DNA from: Frankia sp. AiPa1
Lineage (GTDB): Bacteria; Actinomycetota; Actinomycetes; Frankiales; Frankiaceae
Direction: 5' to 3'
DNA length: 64,000 bases
Assembly (NCBI RefSeq): GCF_023243075.1
Contig: NZ_JALKFZ020000002.1
Coordinates: 62,001-126,000 of the forward strand
Shown: one piece after another, positions 43,584-51,722 of the stretch
Layout of the letters: every line of letters begins with the position of its first letter
Numbering within the stretch: the first letter of the stretch is position 1
The notes under the pieces: generated by a model
Seen by the model: the letters and a program-made list of their open reading frames with translations, nothing else
Database searches by the model: none
What the model was told of the DNA's origin: nothing
Made by a program: the position numbers and the translations under genes

Positions 43584-44512
43584 TGTCCGCGCGCCCGGTG
43601 TCCACGGCGGCATGGGCGAGTCGGCCGCAGGGACGGGACAGGCCGGGCAAACCCCCCGTCCGTCGCGTGCCGACGGGGTCGTGGCCGTCCCGGCCGTGGC
43701 AGTCTGACGAGCCGCCGCGCCGCCGCGTTCCCGGCTGGGTCTGGCTGCCGGCGGGGGCCACGGTCGCCACGCAGATCGCCTACCCGCTGGTCGGGCAGCG
43801 AGCCCTCGGCGCGGTCACAGTCGCCGTTGTGGTGCTGTTCTTCCTCACCTCCATCGCACACGCCACGACCACCCGTGGCCCACGCTGGGCGAGCGGCTAC
43901 CTGGTCGTGACCGTGGGCGGCGGCCTGGCCGCCGAGACCCTCGGCGTCCACACCGGCGTGCCGTTCGGCGAGTACAGCTACGGCACCTCGCTCGGGCCGC
44001 GGGTCTTCGGCGTCGCCGCGGTCGTTCCGCTGGCCTGGGCGATGATGGCCTATCCCGCCTATGTCCTGGTCCGCCGCCACCAGCGGATCCCCAACCGGGC
44101 CGCGTTCCTCGGCGGGTTGATCCTCGCCACCTGGGACCTGTTCCTCGACCCGCAGATGGTCAAGGCCGGCCACTGGGCCTGGCGGCCCGGCGGCGGGCCG
44201 GCGATCAACGGCATTCCCGTCTCGAACTTCCTGGGCTGGCTGCTGGTGGGCACGGTGATGACCGGCGCGCTGATCGCCCTGCCCGATCCTGGCCGCTGTG
44301 CCCGGCGGGATGACCGTATCCCCTTGGCCCTGTTGCTCTGGACCTATCTGTCGTCGGTGCTGGCGCACCTCGTCTTCTTCGCCCGTCCAGGCGTCGCGGC
44401 GGTCGGCGGCCCCGCGATGGGCGCGGCTCTCCTGCTCTCGTCGCGCCGCTGGAACCGCGATGTTCCCGGCGGCGCCGACGCGCCCTCGCCGCACGACCGG
44501 CAGGATCCGTAG
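43583..44512 (+). CDS. cruF: CruF-type carotenoid 1',2'-hydratase (DUF422)
   Basis: CruF hydrates the psi end of carotenoids, giving a 1'-OH that can be glycosylated. The 309-residue membrane protein has a basic N-terminus of about 50 residues and around seven helices. Family blocks are AAETLGVHTGVPFGEYSYGTSLGPRVFGVAAVVPLAWAMM, ATWDLFLDPQMVKAGHW and GIPVSNFLGWLLVG. The ATG overlaps the GNAT stop and the stop overlaps the glycosyltransferase start, each by 1 nt, so the three are tightly coupled. Confidence 0.88.
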   Translation: MSARPVSTAAWASRPQGRDRPGKPPVRRVPTGSWPSRPWQSDEPPRRRVPGWVWLPAGATVATQIAYPLVGQRALGAVTVAVVVLFFLTSIAHATTTRGPRWASGYLVVTVGGGLAAETLGVHTGVPFGEYSYGTSLGPRVFGVAAVVPLAWAMMAYPAYVLVRRHQRIPNRAAFLGGLILATWDLFLDPQMVKAGHWAWRPGGGPAINGIPVSNFLGWLLVGTVMTGALIALPDPGRCARRDDRIPLALLLWTYLSSVLAHLVFFARPGVAAVGGPAMGAALLLSSRRWNRDVPGGADAPSPHDRQDP

Positions 44513-45693
44513 TGCGCTGGGCGGCAGCCAGCTCGACCATCGTCCGGTCCGCCGCGGTCGCCTCGGTGGGCATCGCCGTGCACACGGCGCTCAACGCCCG
44601 ACTGCTGCGGGTCGCCCCGCCTGCCTCGACGATCACCGAGCTCGTCTCGGTGATCCTTCCGGTCCGGGACGAGGCGGCGCGGCTGGGCCCCTGCCTCGAT
44701 GCCCTGCTCGCCGTCACCCACCTGCCCCGCCTGGAGATCATCGCCTACGACGACGAGTCCACCGACGGAACCGACCGTCTGCTCGCCGCCTGGGCCCGCG
44801 ACGACCCGCGGGTCACCGTCGTGCGCGGCGGACCACCGCCATCGGGCTGGCTCGGCAAGCCCCACGCCTGCGCCCAGGCCGCCGCCGTCGCCGCCGGAAG
44901 CGTGCTCGTCTTCCTCGACGCCGACGTGACCCTCGCCCCGCAGGGAATCGCCCGGGCCATCCTGCTGCTGCGCGCCAGCGGCCTCGACCTGATCTCGCCG
45001 TATCCGCGCCAGGAAGCGTCGGGCCTCGCCGAACGGCTCATCCAGCCGTTGTTGTCCTGGCTCTGGCTCGCCCTGCTTCCGCTGCGCCTCGCCGAACGCA
45101 GCCCACGCCCGTCCCTGTCGGCCGCCGGCGGGCAGTTTCTGTGTGTCGACGCGGCCGCCTATCGCCGGGCCGGGGGGCACGCCGCCGTCCACGACCAGAT
45201 CATCGAGGACGTCGCTCTGCTACGCGCGGTCAAGCGCGCCGGCGGCCGAGGCGTCGTCGTCGATGGCACCGACCTGGCCTCGAACCGGATGTACGACGGC
45301 TGGCCGTCGCTGCGCGACGGCTACGCCAAGTCACTTGCCGCCGCCGGCGGCAGCCCCGCGGCCAGCGCTGCCCAGATCGGCCTGCTGAGCTGGTTGTACG
45401 TGCTGCCCGCGATCGCCGCCCTGCGCGGGCGCCCCGCCGCGGTCGTCGGCTGCCTCGCGGGCGTCGCCAGCCGGACGATCGCCGCGCACCGCACCAGCGG
45501 CCGTCGCTGGCCCGACCCGCTCACCCATCCCGCCTCGATCAGCCTGCTCGGCTATCTCACCGCGCTGTCCTGGTGGCGCCGCCGCAGCGGCCGGGCCACC
45601 TGGAAAGGCCGCCGCGTCACCTTTCCTTCGCCAGCGGGCGGGGTGGACCGCGGCGCACCGACGGTCCGCGGGCACGACGCGGCGGGGTCGTAG
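44512..45693 (+). CDS. CruG-like carotenoid glycosyltransferase (GT2 family)
   Basis: The 393-residue GT-A enzyme has VSVILPVRDEAARLGPCLDALL, AYDDESTDGTD, the donor-site FLDADVTL, and GGQFLCVDAAAYRRAGGHAAV...IIEDVALLRAVKRAG with the ED acid pair, followed by two or three C-terminal membrane helices. It resembles CruG/CrtQ-type carotenoid glycosyltransferases acting on 1'- or 2'-hydroxyl groups. Position directly after cruF supports glycosylation of the CruF product; the sugar is unknown. GTG start. Confidence 0.82.
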   Translation: MRWAAASSTIVRSAAVASVGIAVHTALNARLLRVAPPASTITELVSVILPVRDEAARLGPCLDALLAVTHLPRLEIIAYDDESTDGTDRLLAAWARDDPRVTVVRGGPPPSGWLGKPHACAQAAAVAAGSVLVFLDADVTLAPQGIARAILLLRASGLDLISPYPRQEASGLAERLIQPLLSWLWLALLPLRLAERSPRPSLSAAGGQFLCVDAAAYRRAGGHAAVHDQIIEDVALLRAVKRAGGRGVVVDGTDLASNRMYDGWPSLRDGYAKSLAAAGGSPAASAAQIGLLSWLYVLPAIAALRGRPAAVVGCLAGVASRTIAAHRTSGRRWPDPLTHPASISLLGYLTALSWWRRRSGRATWKGRRVTFPSPAGGVDRGAPTVRGHDAAGS

Positions 45694-45703
45694 AGTCGGC
45701 GGC

Positions 45704-47449
45704 ATGGCCCGCGTGGTGGTGATCGGTGCCGGCGTGGGTGGGCTGGCGGCGGCGGCCCGGCTCGCCGCCCTCGGCCACGATGTCACCGTCTGCGAGCAGT
45801 CCACGACGACCGGCGGGAAGCTCGGCTGGTATGAGCGGGACGGGTACGGCTTCGACACCGGCCCGTCCCTGCTCACCCTGCCACAGGTGTTCGAGGACCT
45901 GTTCACCGCGACCGGCGGCCCATCCGGCTCAATCGGCGCACTGCGCCGATTGGACCCGATCGCCTCCTACCGGTTCGCCGACGGCACCACACTCGCCGCA
46001 CACGCCGACGACCAGGCGTTCATCGCCGAGCTCGATGCCCGGCTCGGGGCGCCGGCCGGGGCGGACTGGCAACGTCTGGCGAGCAGGGCGGCCAGGGTGT
46101 TCGAGGCGGCGGAGCGGCCCATCCTGGCAAGCCCCGTACGGGCCGCCAGTCTTGCCCGGCTGGCCTGGGCGGCTCCTGGCGACATCCCGGCGATAGCCCC
46201 GGGGCGCAGCCTGCGGGCGCTCGGCCATGCGACGGTCCGGGACCCGCGCCTGCGGCAGATGATCGACCGGTACGCCACCTACTCCGGCTCGGACCCGCGG
46301 CGGGCGCCGGCGGCGTTGGTGTCGGTCGTGCACGCCGAGCGCCACTTCGGCGGCTGGTACCTGCCGGGCGGGCTGCGCCGGCTCGGGGCGGCGATCGAGG
46401 CGCGGGCGCGGCGGTGCGGCTCCCGGATCCTGCTCGGCACCCGGGTGCGTTCGGTGACCTGCACCCCGGGCGGCCGCGTCGACGGGGTTCGGCTGGCGGA
46501 CGGGATCCGGCTGCCAGCCGACGTCGTCGTCGCGAACGTCGACGCCGCGGCGCTCTACGGCAGGATGCTCCCCGAAGGCCTCGGCCGCGCCGGCCGGCGC
46601 CGGGCGGCGCGGGAGCCCCGGTCGATGTCCGGGTTCGTGCTGCTACTCGCCCTGTCCCAGCTGCCGCCCCCCGGCCCCCGGTTCGCGCGGACGCCGCGGT
46701 TCCCGCGAACACCGCACTTCCCGCCGACACCGCAACTCCCGCCAACACCGCAGCTCCCGCCAACACCGCAACTCCCGCCGACACCAGAGTTCCCGCCGAC
46801 ACCGGGCCTATCGAGAACACCGGGCCTCACGCAGCACACGGTGACGTTCCCCGCGGACTACGACGACGAGTTCGACGCGATCTTCTCCGGGCGTCTCGCC
46901 GCCGACCCGGCGATCTACATCAGTGCCCCACCCGACCCGGCCTGCGCTCCCCCGGACGGCGAGGCCTGGTTCGTCCTGGTCAACGCCCCACCCCACCGGC
47001 CCCGGACAGACGGGCCGGCAGCGACAGCGCGGTGGCGAGACGGGCATCAGATGGGCGGCCTCGGGGCGGACCACGCCACGCCACACCATCGGGGCCCGCG
47101 GGTCGGCCCACGGGCCGCGCCGGGACTGGACTGGGACCGGCCGGGACTCGCCGACGGGTACGCCCGGCACGTGCTGGATCTGCTTGCCGCCCGCGGATTC
47201 GACGTGCGGGGACGGCTGCGCTGGTACGAGACGATCACCCCGGCCGATCTGGAGCGGCGCACCGGGGCTGTCGGCGGGTCGATCTACGGCCCGGCGTCGC
47301 ACGGCGCGCGTTCGGCGTTTCTCCGACCTCCGAACGCCACCAGCGTGCCCGGTCTGTTCCACGTCGGCGGCTCGGCGCATCCCGGCGGTGGGCTACCGCT
47401 CGTGGTGCTGTCCGCGGCGATCGTCGCCGACCTCGTCGGCCCCGCCTGA
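45704..47449 (+). CDS. crtD: CrtD/CrtI-family carotenoid desaturase
   Basis: The 581-residue FAD enzyme begins VVVIGAGVGGLAAAARLAALGHDVTVCEQ and has TTGGKLGWYERDGYGFDTGPSLLTLP near the N-terminus. Its C-terminal FAD motif is VPGLFHVGGSAHPGGGLPLVVLSAAIVADLV. Compared with crtI at 52984 it looks like the hydroxyneurosporene/1-hydroxy-carotenoid 3,4-desaturase (CrtD) group, and its place after cruF and the glycosyltransferase fits this. A stretch of eight hexads of the type PPTPQL (46688-46831) interrupts the middle of the protein, making it longer than the usual 490-520. GTP-rich spacing of 10 nt from the upstream gene suggests one operon. Confidence 0.85.
   Translation: MARVVVIGAGVGGLAAAARLAALGHDVTVCEQSTTTGGKLGWYERDGYGFDTGPSLLTLPQVFEDLFTATGGPSGSIGALRRLDPIASYRFADGTTLAAHADDQAFIAELDARLGAPAGADWQRLASRAARVFEAAERPILASPVRAASLARLAWAAPGDIPAIAPGRSLRALGHATVRDPRLRQMIDRYATYSGSDPRRAPAALVSVVHAERHFGGWYLPGGLRRLGAAIEARARRCGSRILLGTRVRSVTCTPGGRVDGVRLADGIRLPADVVVANVDAAALYGRMLPEGLGRAGRRRAAREPRSMSGFVLLLALSQLPPPGPRFARTPRFPRTPHFPPTPQLPPTPQLPPTPQLPPTPEFPPTPGLSRTPGLTQHTVTFPADYDDEFDAIFSGRLAADPAIYISAPPDPACAPPDGEAWFVLVNAPPHRPRTDGPAATARWRDGHQMGGLGADHATPHHRGPRVGPRAAPGLDWDRPGLADGYARHVLDLLAARGFDVRGRLRWYETITPADLERRTGAVGGSIYGPASHGARSAFLRPPNATSVPGLFHVGGSAHPGGGLPLVVLSAAIVADLVGPA
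46688..46831 (+). repeat. 18-bp tandem repeat (eight units) in crtD
   Basis: Eight 18-bp units encode RTPRFP, RTPHFP, PTPQLP (three times), PTPEFP, PTPGLS and RTPGLT. The central units are nearly identical at DNA level, so copy number is likely to vary. The insert is in a loop after the substrate/FAD middle region. Confidence 0.92.
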
Positions 47450-47567
47450 GGATCCCCGCGGGCCGACGAGACCCGGATCTCGAGCCTCCGGCCACCCGCC
47501 GCACCCGCACCCGCACCCGCACGGTCCGAACCAGGTGTCCGGACCGTGCGGGTCAGGGCCGTCGGAA

Positions 47568-48182
47568 CTACAGGCCGGCGCGCACCAGGGCGACGGAGAT
47601 GACGTTGGACACGTAGCGACCGCCCTTGGTGTCCTTGGGCGCGGTCAGCCGCGGGCCGTCGGCGGCCAGGGACTTGCCGTCCTCGGTGACCGCCAGCAGG
47701 CTCTCCGTGTTCGCGTAGCCGGGGTCGATCTCGGGCCAGGACACGACCGACTCGTAGTTGTCACTGGCGTGGACGACCACCGCGTAGCGCAGCGAGTCGT
47801 TCTTCACGTCGGCGCGGAACGACGGCTTCGCCGCCTGCAGGACGTCGTAGAGCAGCGGGCCCGTGTAGGTGTGGGTCTGCTTGCCGGCGCCGCTCTGGAA
47901 GGTGACGGTCTGGGTGTGCTGCGGGTACCTGGTGGCGAGGGCCCTGACATCGAGCAGGACCGGATGCGCGATGCGCCCGAGCAGCAGCACCTTGCCGGTC
48001 GGGATCTTGCCGGACTTGGCCAGGGCAGCCGCGTCCGTTCCCGAGGACGCGGGTACCGGGGTGGGCACGGCGGCCTGCGCGCGCCAGGTGGGCAGCAGGC
48101 TGAGGGTGACAGCGGCGGCAAGCGCGAGAATCGCGACGGCCAGCCGCGGCAGCGACATTCTGCGGACGATCTGCGACAGCAT
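47568..48182 (-). CDS. Secreted protein with SUOX/molybdopterin-binding-like fold
   Basis: The 204-residue product has a signal peptide (LAVAILALAAAVTLSLLPTWRAQA, cleavage about residue 38). The domain resembles the oxidoreductase molybdopterin-binding fold: GKVLLLGRIAHPVLLDVRALAT, HTYTGPLLYDVLQAA, LRYAVVVHASDNYESVVSWPEIDPGYAN and VSNVISVALV. The cysteine that binds molybdenum in true sulfite-oxidase enzymes is absent, so it is probably a non-enzymatic relative; role unknown. ATG 48182 is used; ATG 48158 is possible. Its upstream region is markedly AT-richer and has a perfect inverted repeat. Confidence 0.78.
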   Translation of the reverse strand: MLSQIVRRMSLPRLAVAILALAAAVTLSLLPTWRAQAAVPTPVPASSGTDAAALAKSGKIPTGKVLLLGRIAHPVLLDVRALATRYPQHTQTVTFQSGAGKQTHTYTGPLLYDVLQAAKPSFRADVKNDSLRYAVVVHASDNYESVVSWPEIDPGYANTESLLAVTEDGKSLAADGPRLTAPKDTKGGRYVSNVISVALVRAGL

Positions 48183-48529
48183 CTTTTCAGCAAATCCTTC
48201 ATGGCGGCGTGGGCAGCTCGGCGCCGAGCGCCTGGCCACGGCCATGGGCGCTCGACGAAACGAGGGTACGGCCGGATCGTAGCAATACATCCGCAAATTC
48301 GGCAGTGGACCAGAAAAATATCCGTAGATACGGATCCAAGAATCCGCGACCCGGGGTGACGGAGCCAAACGCTCAGTACACAAATCAAGATCGCCCAGAT
48401 GAAGTCGCGGGCACACTTCGGGTAACCGTCGAACGACGGTCGGAGAAGGAATGTCCGGCGCGGGAACCCACGCCCGCACGGGTGCTTGCCGGTGCCGATC
48501 TCCGCGGCGGCTGCCTGGGTCGGCCGCGC
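48183..48529. other. AT-richer regulatory spacer upstream of the secreted SUOX-like gene
   Basis: This 347-bp gap includes the least GC-rich stretch of the neighbourhood (about 48255-48410). It holds the perfect inverted repeat at 48319-48334 and a second looser one, CGGAT (48273-48277) / ATCCG (48289-48293). No gene is supported. Confidence 0.6.
48319..48334. promoter_or_regulatory. Perfect inverted repeat, candidate operator
   Basis: ATCCGTAGATACGGAT has 7-bp perfect arms around GA. It lies 137-152 nt upstream of the secreted SUOX-like gene in an AT-rich context, as expected for a dimeric regulator site. The regulator is unknown. Confidence 0.45.
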
Positions 48530-49288
48530 CTATCGCTCGGCCGGACCCGCGGCGGACGTGTCCGGGGACGGCTCGATCGCGGGCGACTCGCCTGGGGACG
48601 GCACGCTCGGTGGCGGTGAACCGACGAGGGTCCGACGAACTGTGCTGCCGAGCTGCCCGCAGCCGACCGCGCACACCGCGACCGTCCCGGCGGCGGCGAT
48701 GACGGCGGCGACGCTCGCGAGCCCGGGCAGGAGACCAGCGCCCACGACGCCGACCCCGGTCAGGATCATCCGGGTGGGGCGCTCCCCCACCGTCACGACA
48801 CCGATCTCGCCGAACCCGGCGCCGGCGGCCCGTGCCCGGGTGTACTCCAGCAGCCCGAGCAGGCACCCAGCCGCGACCAGCAGCCCTCCGGGAGCGCCCA
48901 GACACCACAACGCCACCAGGCACAGCACGTCACCGCATCGGTCTGCGACCGAGTCCAGCACATACCCCCAGGCGGTGGCGCGGTTGGTCAGCACCGCCAC
49001 CGCCCCGTCGACGCTGTCCGCCACCCCGCCGAGGGCCAGCGCGGCCAGACCCAGCAGCGGCCAGCGTCCGCCCGCGGCGGCGGCGGGCACCACCAGGGCG
49101 GTGAGCAGGACGCCCGCCACGGTCACCGCCGACGGCGACACCCGCCGGGCCGCCAGCGGACGCGCGACCCGGTACACGAGGGTGAGGAACGCCCGGACCA
49201 GCCACAGCCCCGAGCGGGGGTCGTACCCGCCGTGCAGCCGCGACCAGCGGGCCAGGTAGCTGTCCCGGTCCGGGATGAGCATCGACAC
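48530..49288 (-). CDS. CDP-alcohol phosphatidyltransferase family membrane protein
   Basis: The 252-residue protein has about six membrane helices and the CDP-alcohol motif region DSVDGAVAVLTNRATAWGYVLDSVADRCGD. All acidic positions of D-x2-DG-x2-AR-x8-G-x3-D-x3-D are kept, but the AR position is altered (the Arg is replaced). Members make phospholipids such as phosphatidylglycerol-phosphate or phosphatidylinositol-phosphate; the alcohol used here cannot be told. GTG 49288 (ATG 49282 also possible) gives the start SMLIPDRDSYLARWSRLHGGYDPRSGLWL. Confidence 0.85.
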   Translation of the reverse strand: MSMLIPDRDSYLARWSRLHGGYDPRSGLWLVRAFLTLVYRVARPLAARRVSPSAVTVAGVLLTALVVPAAAAGGRWPLLGLAALALGGVADSVDGAVAVLTNRATAWGYVLDSVADRCGDVLCLVALWCLGAPGGLLVAAGCLLGLLEYTRARAAGAGFGEIGVVTVGERPTRMILTGVGVVGAGLLPGLASVAAVIAAAGTVAVCAVGCGQLGSTVRRTLVGSPPPSVPSPGESPAIEPSPDTSAAGPAER

Positions 49289-49553
49289 GCCCCCATCGTG
49301 CCGGGAACCGGGCCGGAACACGCCTGGGCAACGCACCCACCGGGCGTACGGCACCGGTCAGGACGGCCAAGGCGCACCGAGCCGGCGGATCCACCCCTAT
49401 GGCGGGCAGACCGCGGGGGAAATCCGAGCAGACCGTGGGGAGACCGCCGGGTGCGGGCTCCCCCGGGACGGATCAGCCGCCGGGACAGAGCCGCTGCGCT
49501 ACCGGACAGGGCCACAGCCGGAACGTAGAGTCGCCGAGAGGCGGAGAGGTGAC

Positions 49554-49850
49554 GTGAGCGAGCAGGTAAGCGGTGTGGTCGAGAGGATCGAGGACCTCGA
49601 CGCGGCGGCGGTCTTCGCGTCCCACCGGGATCAGGTGATCCTCGCCGTACGCATCACCCCGGTGTTCAACACGCTCGATCTGGGGCTGGTCGCCGACGTG
49701 ATCGACGCTGCCAACCGAGCCGGATTCGCGCTGGTGCGGGAGCGCTCGTTCCGCGACGAGTGGTTGCTATGCGTGTTCGACGCCTACGACACGACCCCGC
49801 CGGCATCGCCACCGGCCCCGCCGGCGCCCGTCCCCGCCGCATCATCCTGA
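49554..49850 (+). CDS. Small hypothetical protein (98 residues)
   Basis: I do not recognise it. GTG 49554 has GGAGAGG a few bases upstream. The product contains an alpha/beta core (VFASHRDQVILAVRITPVFNTLDLGLVADVIDAANRAGFALVRERSFRDEWLLCVFDAYD) and ends in a Pro/Ala tail. No cysteine pairs, signal or membrane segment are seen. It reads away from the CDP-alcohol transferase and towards metF. The 265-nt spacer before it (49289-49553) holds no recognised site. Confidence 0.65.
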   Translation: MSEQVSGVVERIEDLDAAAVFASHRDQVILAVRITPVFNTLDLGLVADVIDAANRAGFALVRERSFRDEWLLCVFDAYDTTPPASPPAPPAPVPAASS

Positions 49851-49934
49851 CGGCCGACGGCCGACGGCAGCCGAGACGCCGGCACCGAAGCCGACCGTCG
49901 CCCACGCCCGCCGCGTCGCGCTGACCGCGTGGGG

Positions 49935-50831
49935 CTACCGGACGGCCTGGAAGATCTCCCGGGTGGCGCTGGAGCGGTTGAGGGTGATGAAGTGCAGGCC
50001 AGGCGCCCCACCGTCGAGCAGGCGGCGGGACAGGTCGGTCGCCACCTCGATCCCGACCGCGCGCACCGCGGCCGGGTCGTCCGCGACCGCGTGCAACCGG
50101 GCGACGAGGTCGGCCGGGAGGCCGGCGCCGGACAGCTTCGCCATCCGGACGACCTGCGACACGTTCGTGACCGGCATGATCCCCGGGATGATCGGCTTGG
50201 AGCAGCCGAGCGCCCGGACCCGGTCGACCAGACGGAAATAGTCGTCGGCGCCGAAGAAGAACTGGGTGATGGCGTAGTCGGCGCCCGCGTCGAACTTGCC
50301 GACCAGGTAGCGGGCGTCGGCGTCCAGGTCCGGCGAGCGGGGGTGCTTGTCCGGGAAGGCCGCGACCCCGACGCAGAAGTCCCCGACCGAACGGACCAGG
50401 CGCACCAACTCGTCGGCGTGCTCCAGTCCCTGCGGATGCGCCGTCCAGACTCCCTGCGGGTCGCCCGGCGGGTCGCCACGCAGCGCCACCACGTTGCGCA
50501 CCCCGGCGCCGGCATAGTTGCCGATCACCTGGCGGAGCTCGGCGATCGAGTGGTTGACGGCGGTGAGATGAGCGATCGGGGTGAGGGTGGTCTCACTCGC
50601 GATCCGCTCGGTCACCCGGATCGTGCCCTCGCGGGTGGAGCCGCCAGCACCGTAGGTCACCGACACGAACGAGGGACGCAGCGCCTCGATCTGCCGCAGC
50701 GCCGTCCACAGGTGGCGCTCACCGTCGGCGGTCCGGGGCGGGAAGAACTCGAACGAGAAGGACGGCTCGCCACTCGCGAGGAACTCGGCCATCGTCGTCG
50801 GTCTCGCGCTCACACTCCGAACCGCCGTCAT
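49935..50831 (-). CDS. metF: 5,10-methylenetetrahydrofolate reductase MetF
   Basis: MetF reduces methylene-THF to methyl-THF for methionine synthesis, using FAD. The 298-residue TIM-barrel protein shows PSFSFEFFPPRTADGE, FVSVTYGAGGSTREGT, HLTAVNHS, VVALRGDPPG, DADARYLVGKFDAGADYAITQFFFGADDYF and GIMPVTN. Length is normal. The start is ATG 50831, without a clear ribosome-binding site. It is followed upstream by the DUF4097-like gene on the same strand (82 nt gap). Confidence 0.96.
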   Translation of the reverse strand: MTAVRSVSARPTTMAEFLASGEPSFSFEFFPPRTADGERHLWTALRQIEALRPSFVSVTYGAGGSTREGTIRVTERIASETTLTPIAHLTAVNHSIAELRQVIGNYAGAGVRNVVALRGDPPGDPQGVWTAHPQGLEHADELVRLVRSVGDFCVGVAAFPDKHPRSPDLDADARYLVGKFDAGADYAITQFFFGADDYFRLVDRVRALGCSKPIIPGIMPVTNVSQVVRMAKLSGAGLPADLVARLHAVADDPAAVRAVGIEVATDLSRRLLDGGAPGLHFITLNRSSATREIFQAVR

Positions 50832-50913
50832 GGCAAGAGGGTAACCCGGTAAGGACCACAGTCGGCGACACCCCCCGGATTTCCGCGCCATCGCAGGGAC
50901 CCAGGCCGAGCCG

Positions 50914-51699
50914 TCAGATCGGCAGTGGGCCGAGCGGCGCGGTGATCCCGAGCTGGACCTGACCGGAGACGGTGCGGGCGACCACCCGTCGCTCGGCCCC
51001 GGGCACCGAGGCGAGATCCAGCTGGACGCCACGCGGATCGCCGGCCTCCACCGACACGTCGTACTCCGCGTCCGGCAGCATCACCGTCACCAGCCCGGAC
51101 TCGCTCTGGGCATGCACACCGGCCGGCGGGCAGGCGAAGTGCAGACTCACGTCGCCGTTCTGGCTGCGGGCGGCCACTGACGCGGCGGCGGTCCCTGACG
51201 CGGCGGTCGGTACCGCGGCTGGTACGGACGTCGCCGCCGCGACGGGCCCCGCCGCGTCGGGCCCCGTCGCGGACAGGGCGCCAAGTTCCCGGCCGGCGAT
51301 CGTGCCGTCCCGGGTGACCAGTGAGAGCTCCCCGGCGGCACCCCACAGGGTGATCTCGCCGGTGAGGACCTCGGCGCGCACCCGGGTGCCGACTGGCACC
51401 GCAAGCCTGACCCGCACCTCGCTGTACCGGCCGTCGATGCGAAGCAACGAACCCAAGGTCGTCACCCTAGGTGACGACCTGCCAGGTCGGCGGCGGACGG
51501 TGAGCTCGACGCGGACGTCGCCGCGGTCGCGGTCGGCCACCTCAACCCGACCAACAGCAACCCTCACCTCGATTGCGTCGATACCGTCAACGGTGTGGAC
51601 GAGTTCGGCAGGCGGCAGCCGCAACAGGGACAGACCGCCCAGCGCGGCGGCCAGCAGTACGACGGCGATCACCACGACGAGGGTGTCGAGCACGGGCAC
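50914..51699 (-). CDS. Membrane-anchored DUF4097-like beta-solenoid protein
   Basis: The 261-residue product starts with one membrane anchor (LVVVIAVVLLAAALGGLSLL). A repetitive beta domain follows: IEVRVAVGRVEVADRDRGDVRVELTV, VRVRLAVPVGTRVRAEVLTGEITLWGAAGELSLVTRDGTIAG, SQNGDVSLHFACPP and ARTVSGQVQLG. This matches the DUF4097/adhesin-like family of unknown function. A roughly 45-residue Ala/Pro-rich insert breaks the middle. GTG 51699 (or 51693) gives a start only 23 nt from the divergent crtE start, so the two promoters must overlap coding sequence or the transcripts are leaderless. Confidence 0.72.
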   Translation of the reverse strand: MPVLDTLVVVIAVVLLAAALGGLSLLRLPPAELVHTVDGIDAIEVRVAVGRVEVADRDRGDVRVELTVRRRPGRSSPRVTTLGSLLRIDGRYSEVRVRLAVPVGTRVRAEVLTGEITLWGAAGELSLVTRDGTIAGRELGALSATGPDAAGPVAAATSVPAAVPTAASGTAAASVAARSQNGDVSLHFACPPAGVHAQSESGLVTVMLPDAEYDVSVEAGDPRGVQLDLASVPGAERRVVARTVSGQVQLGITAPLGPLPI

Positions 51700-51722
51700 A
51701 CCGCACGGTACCCCGGGTGTCG

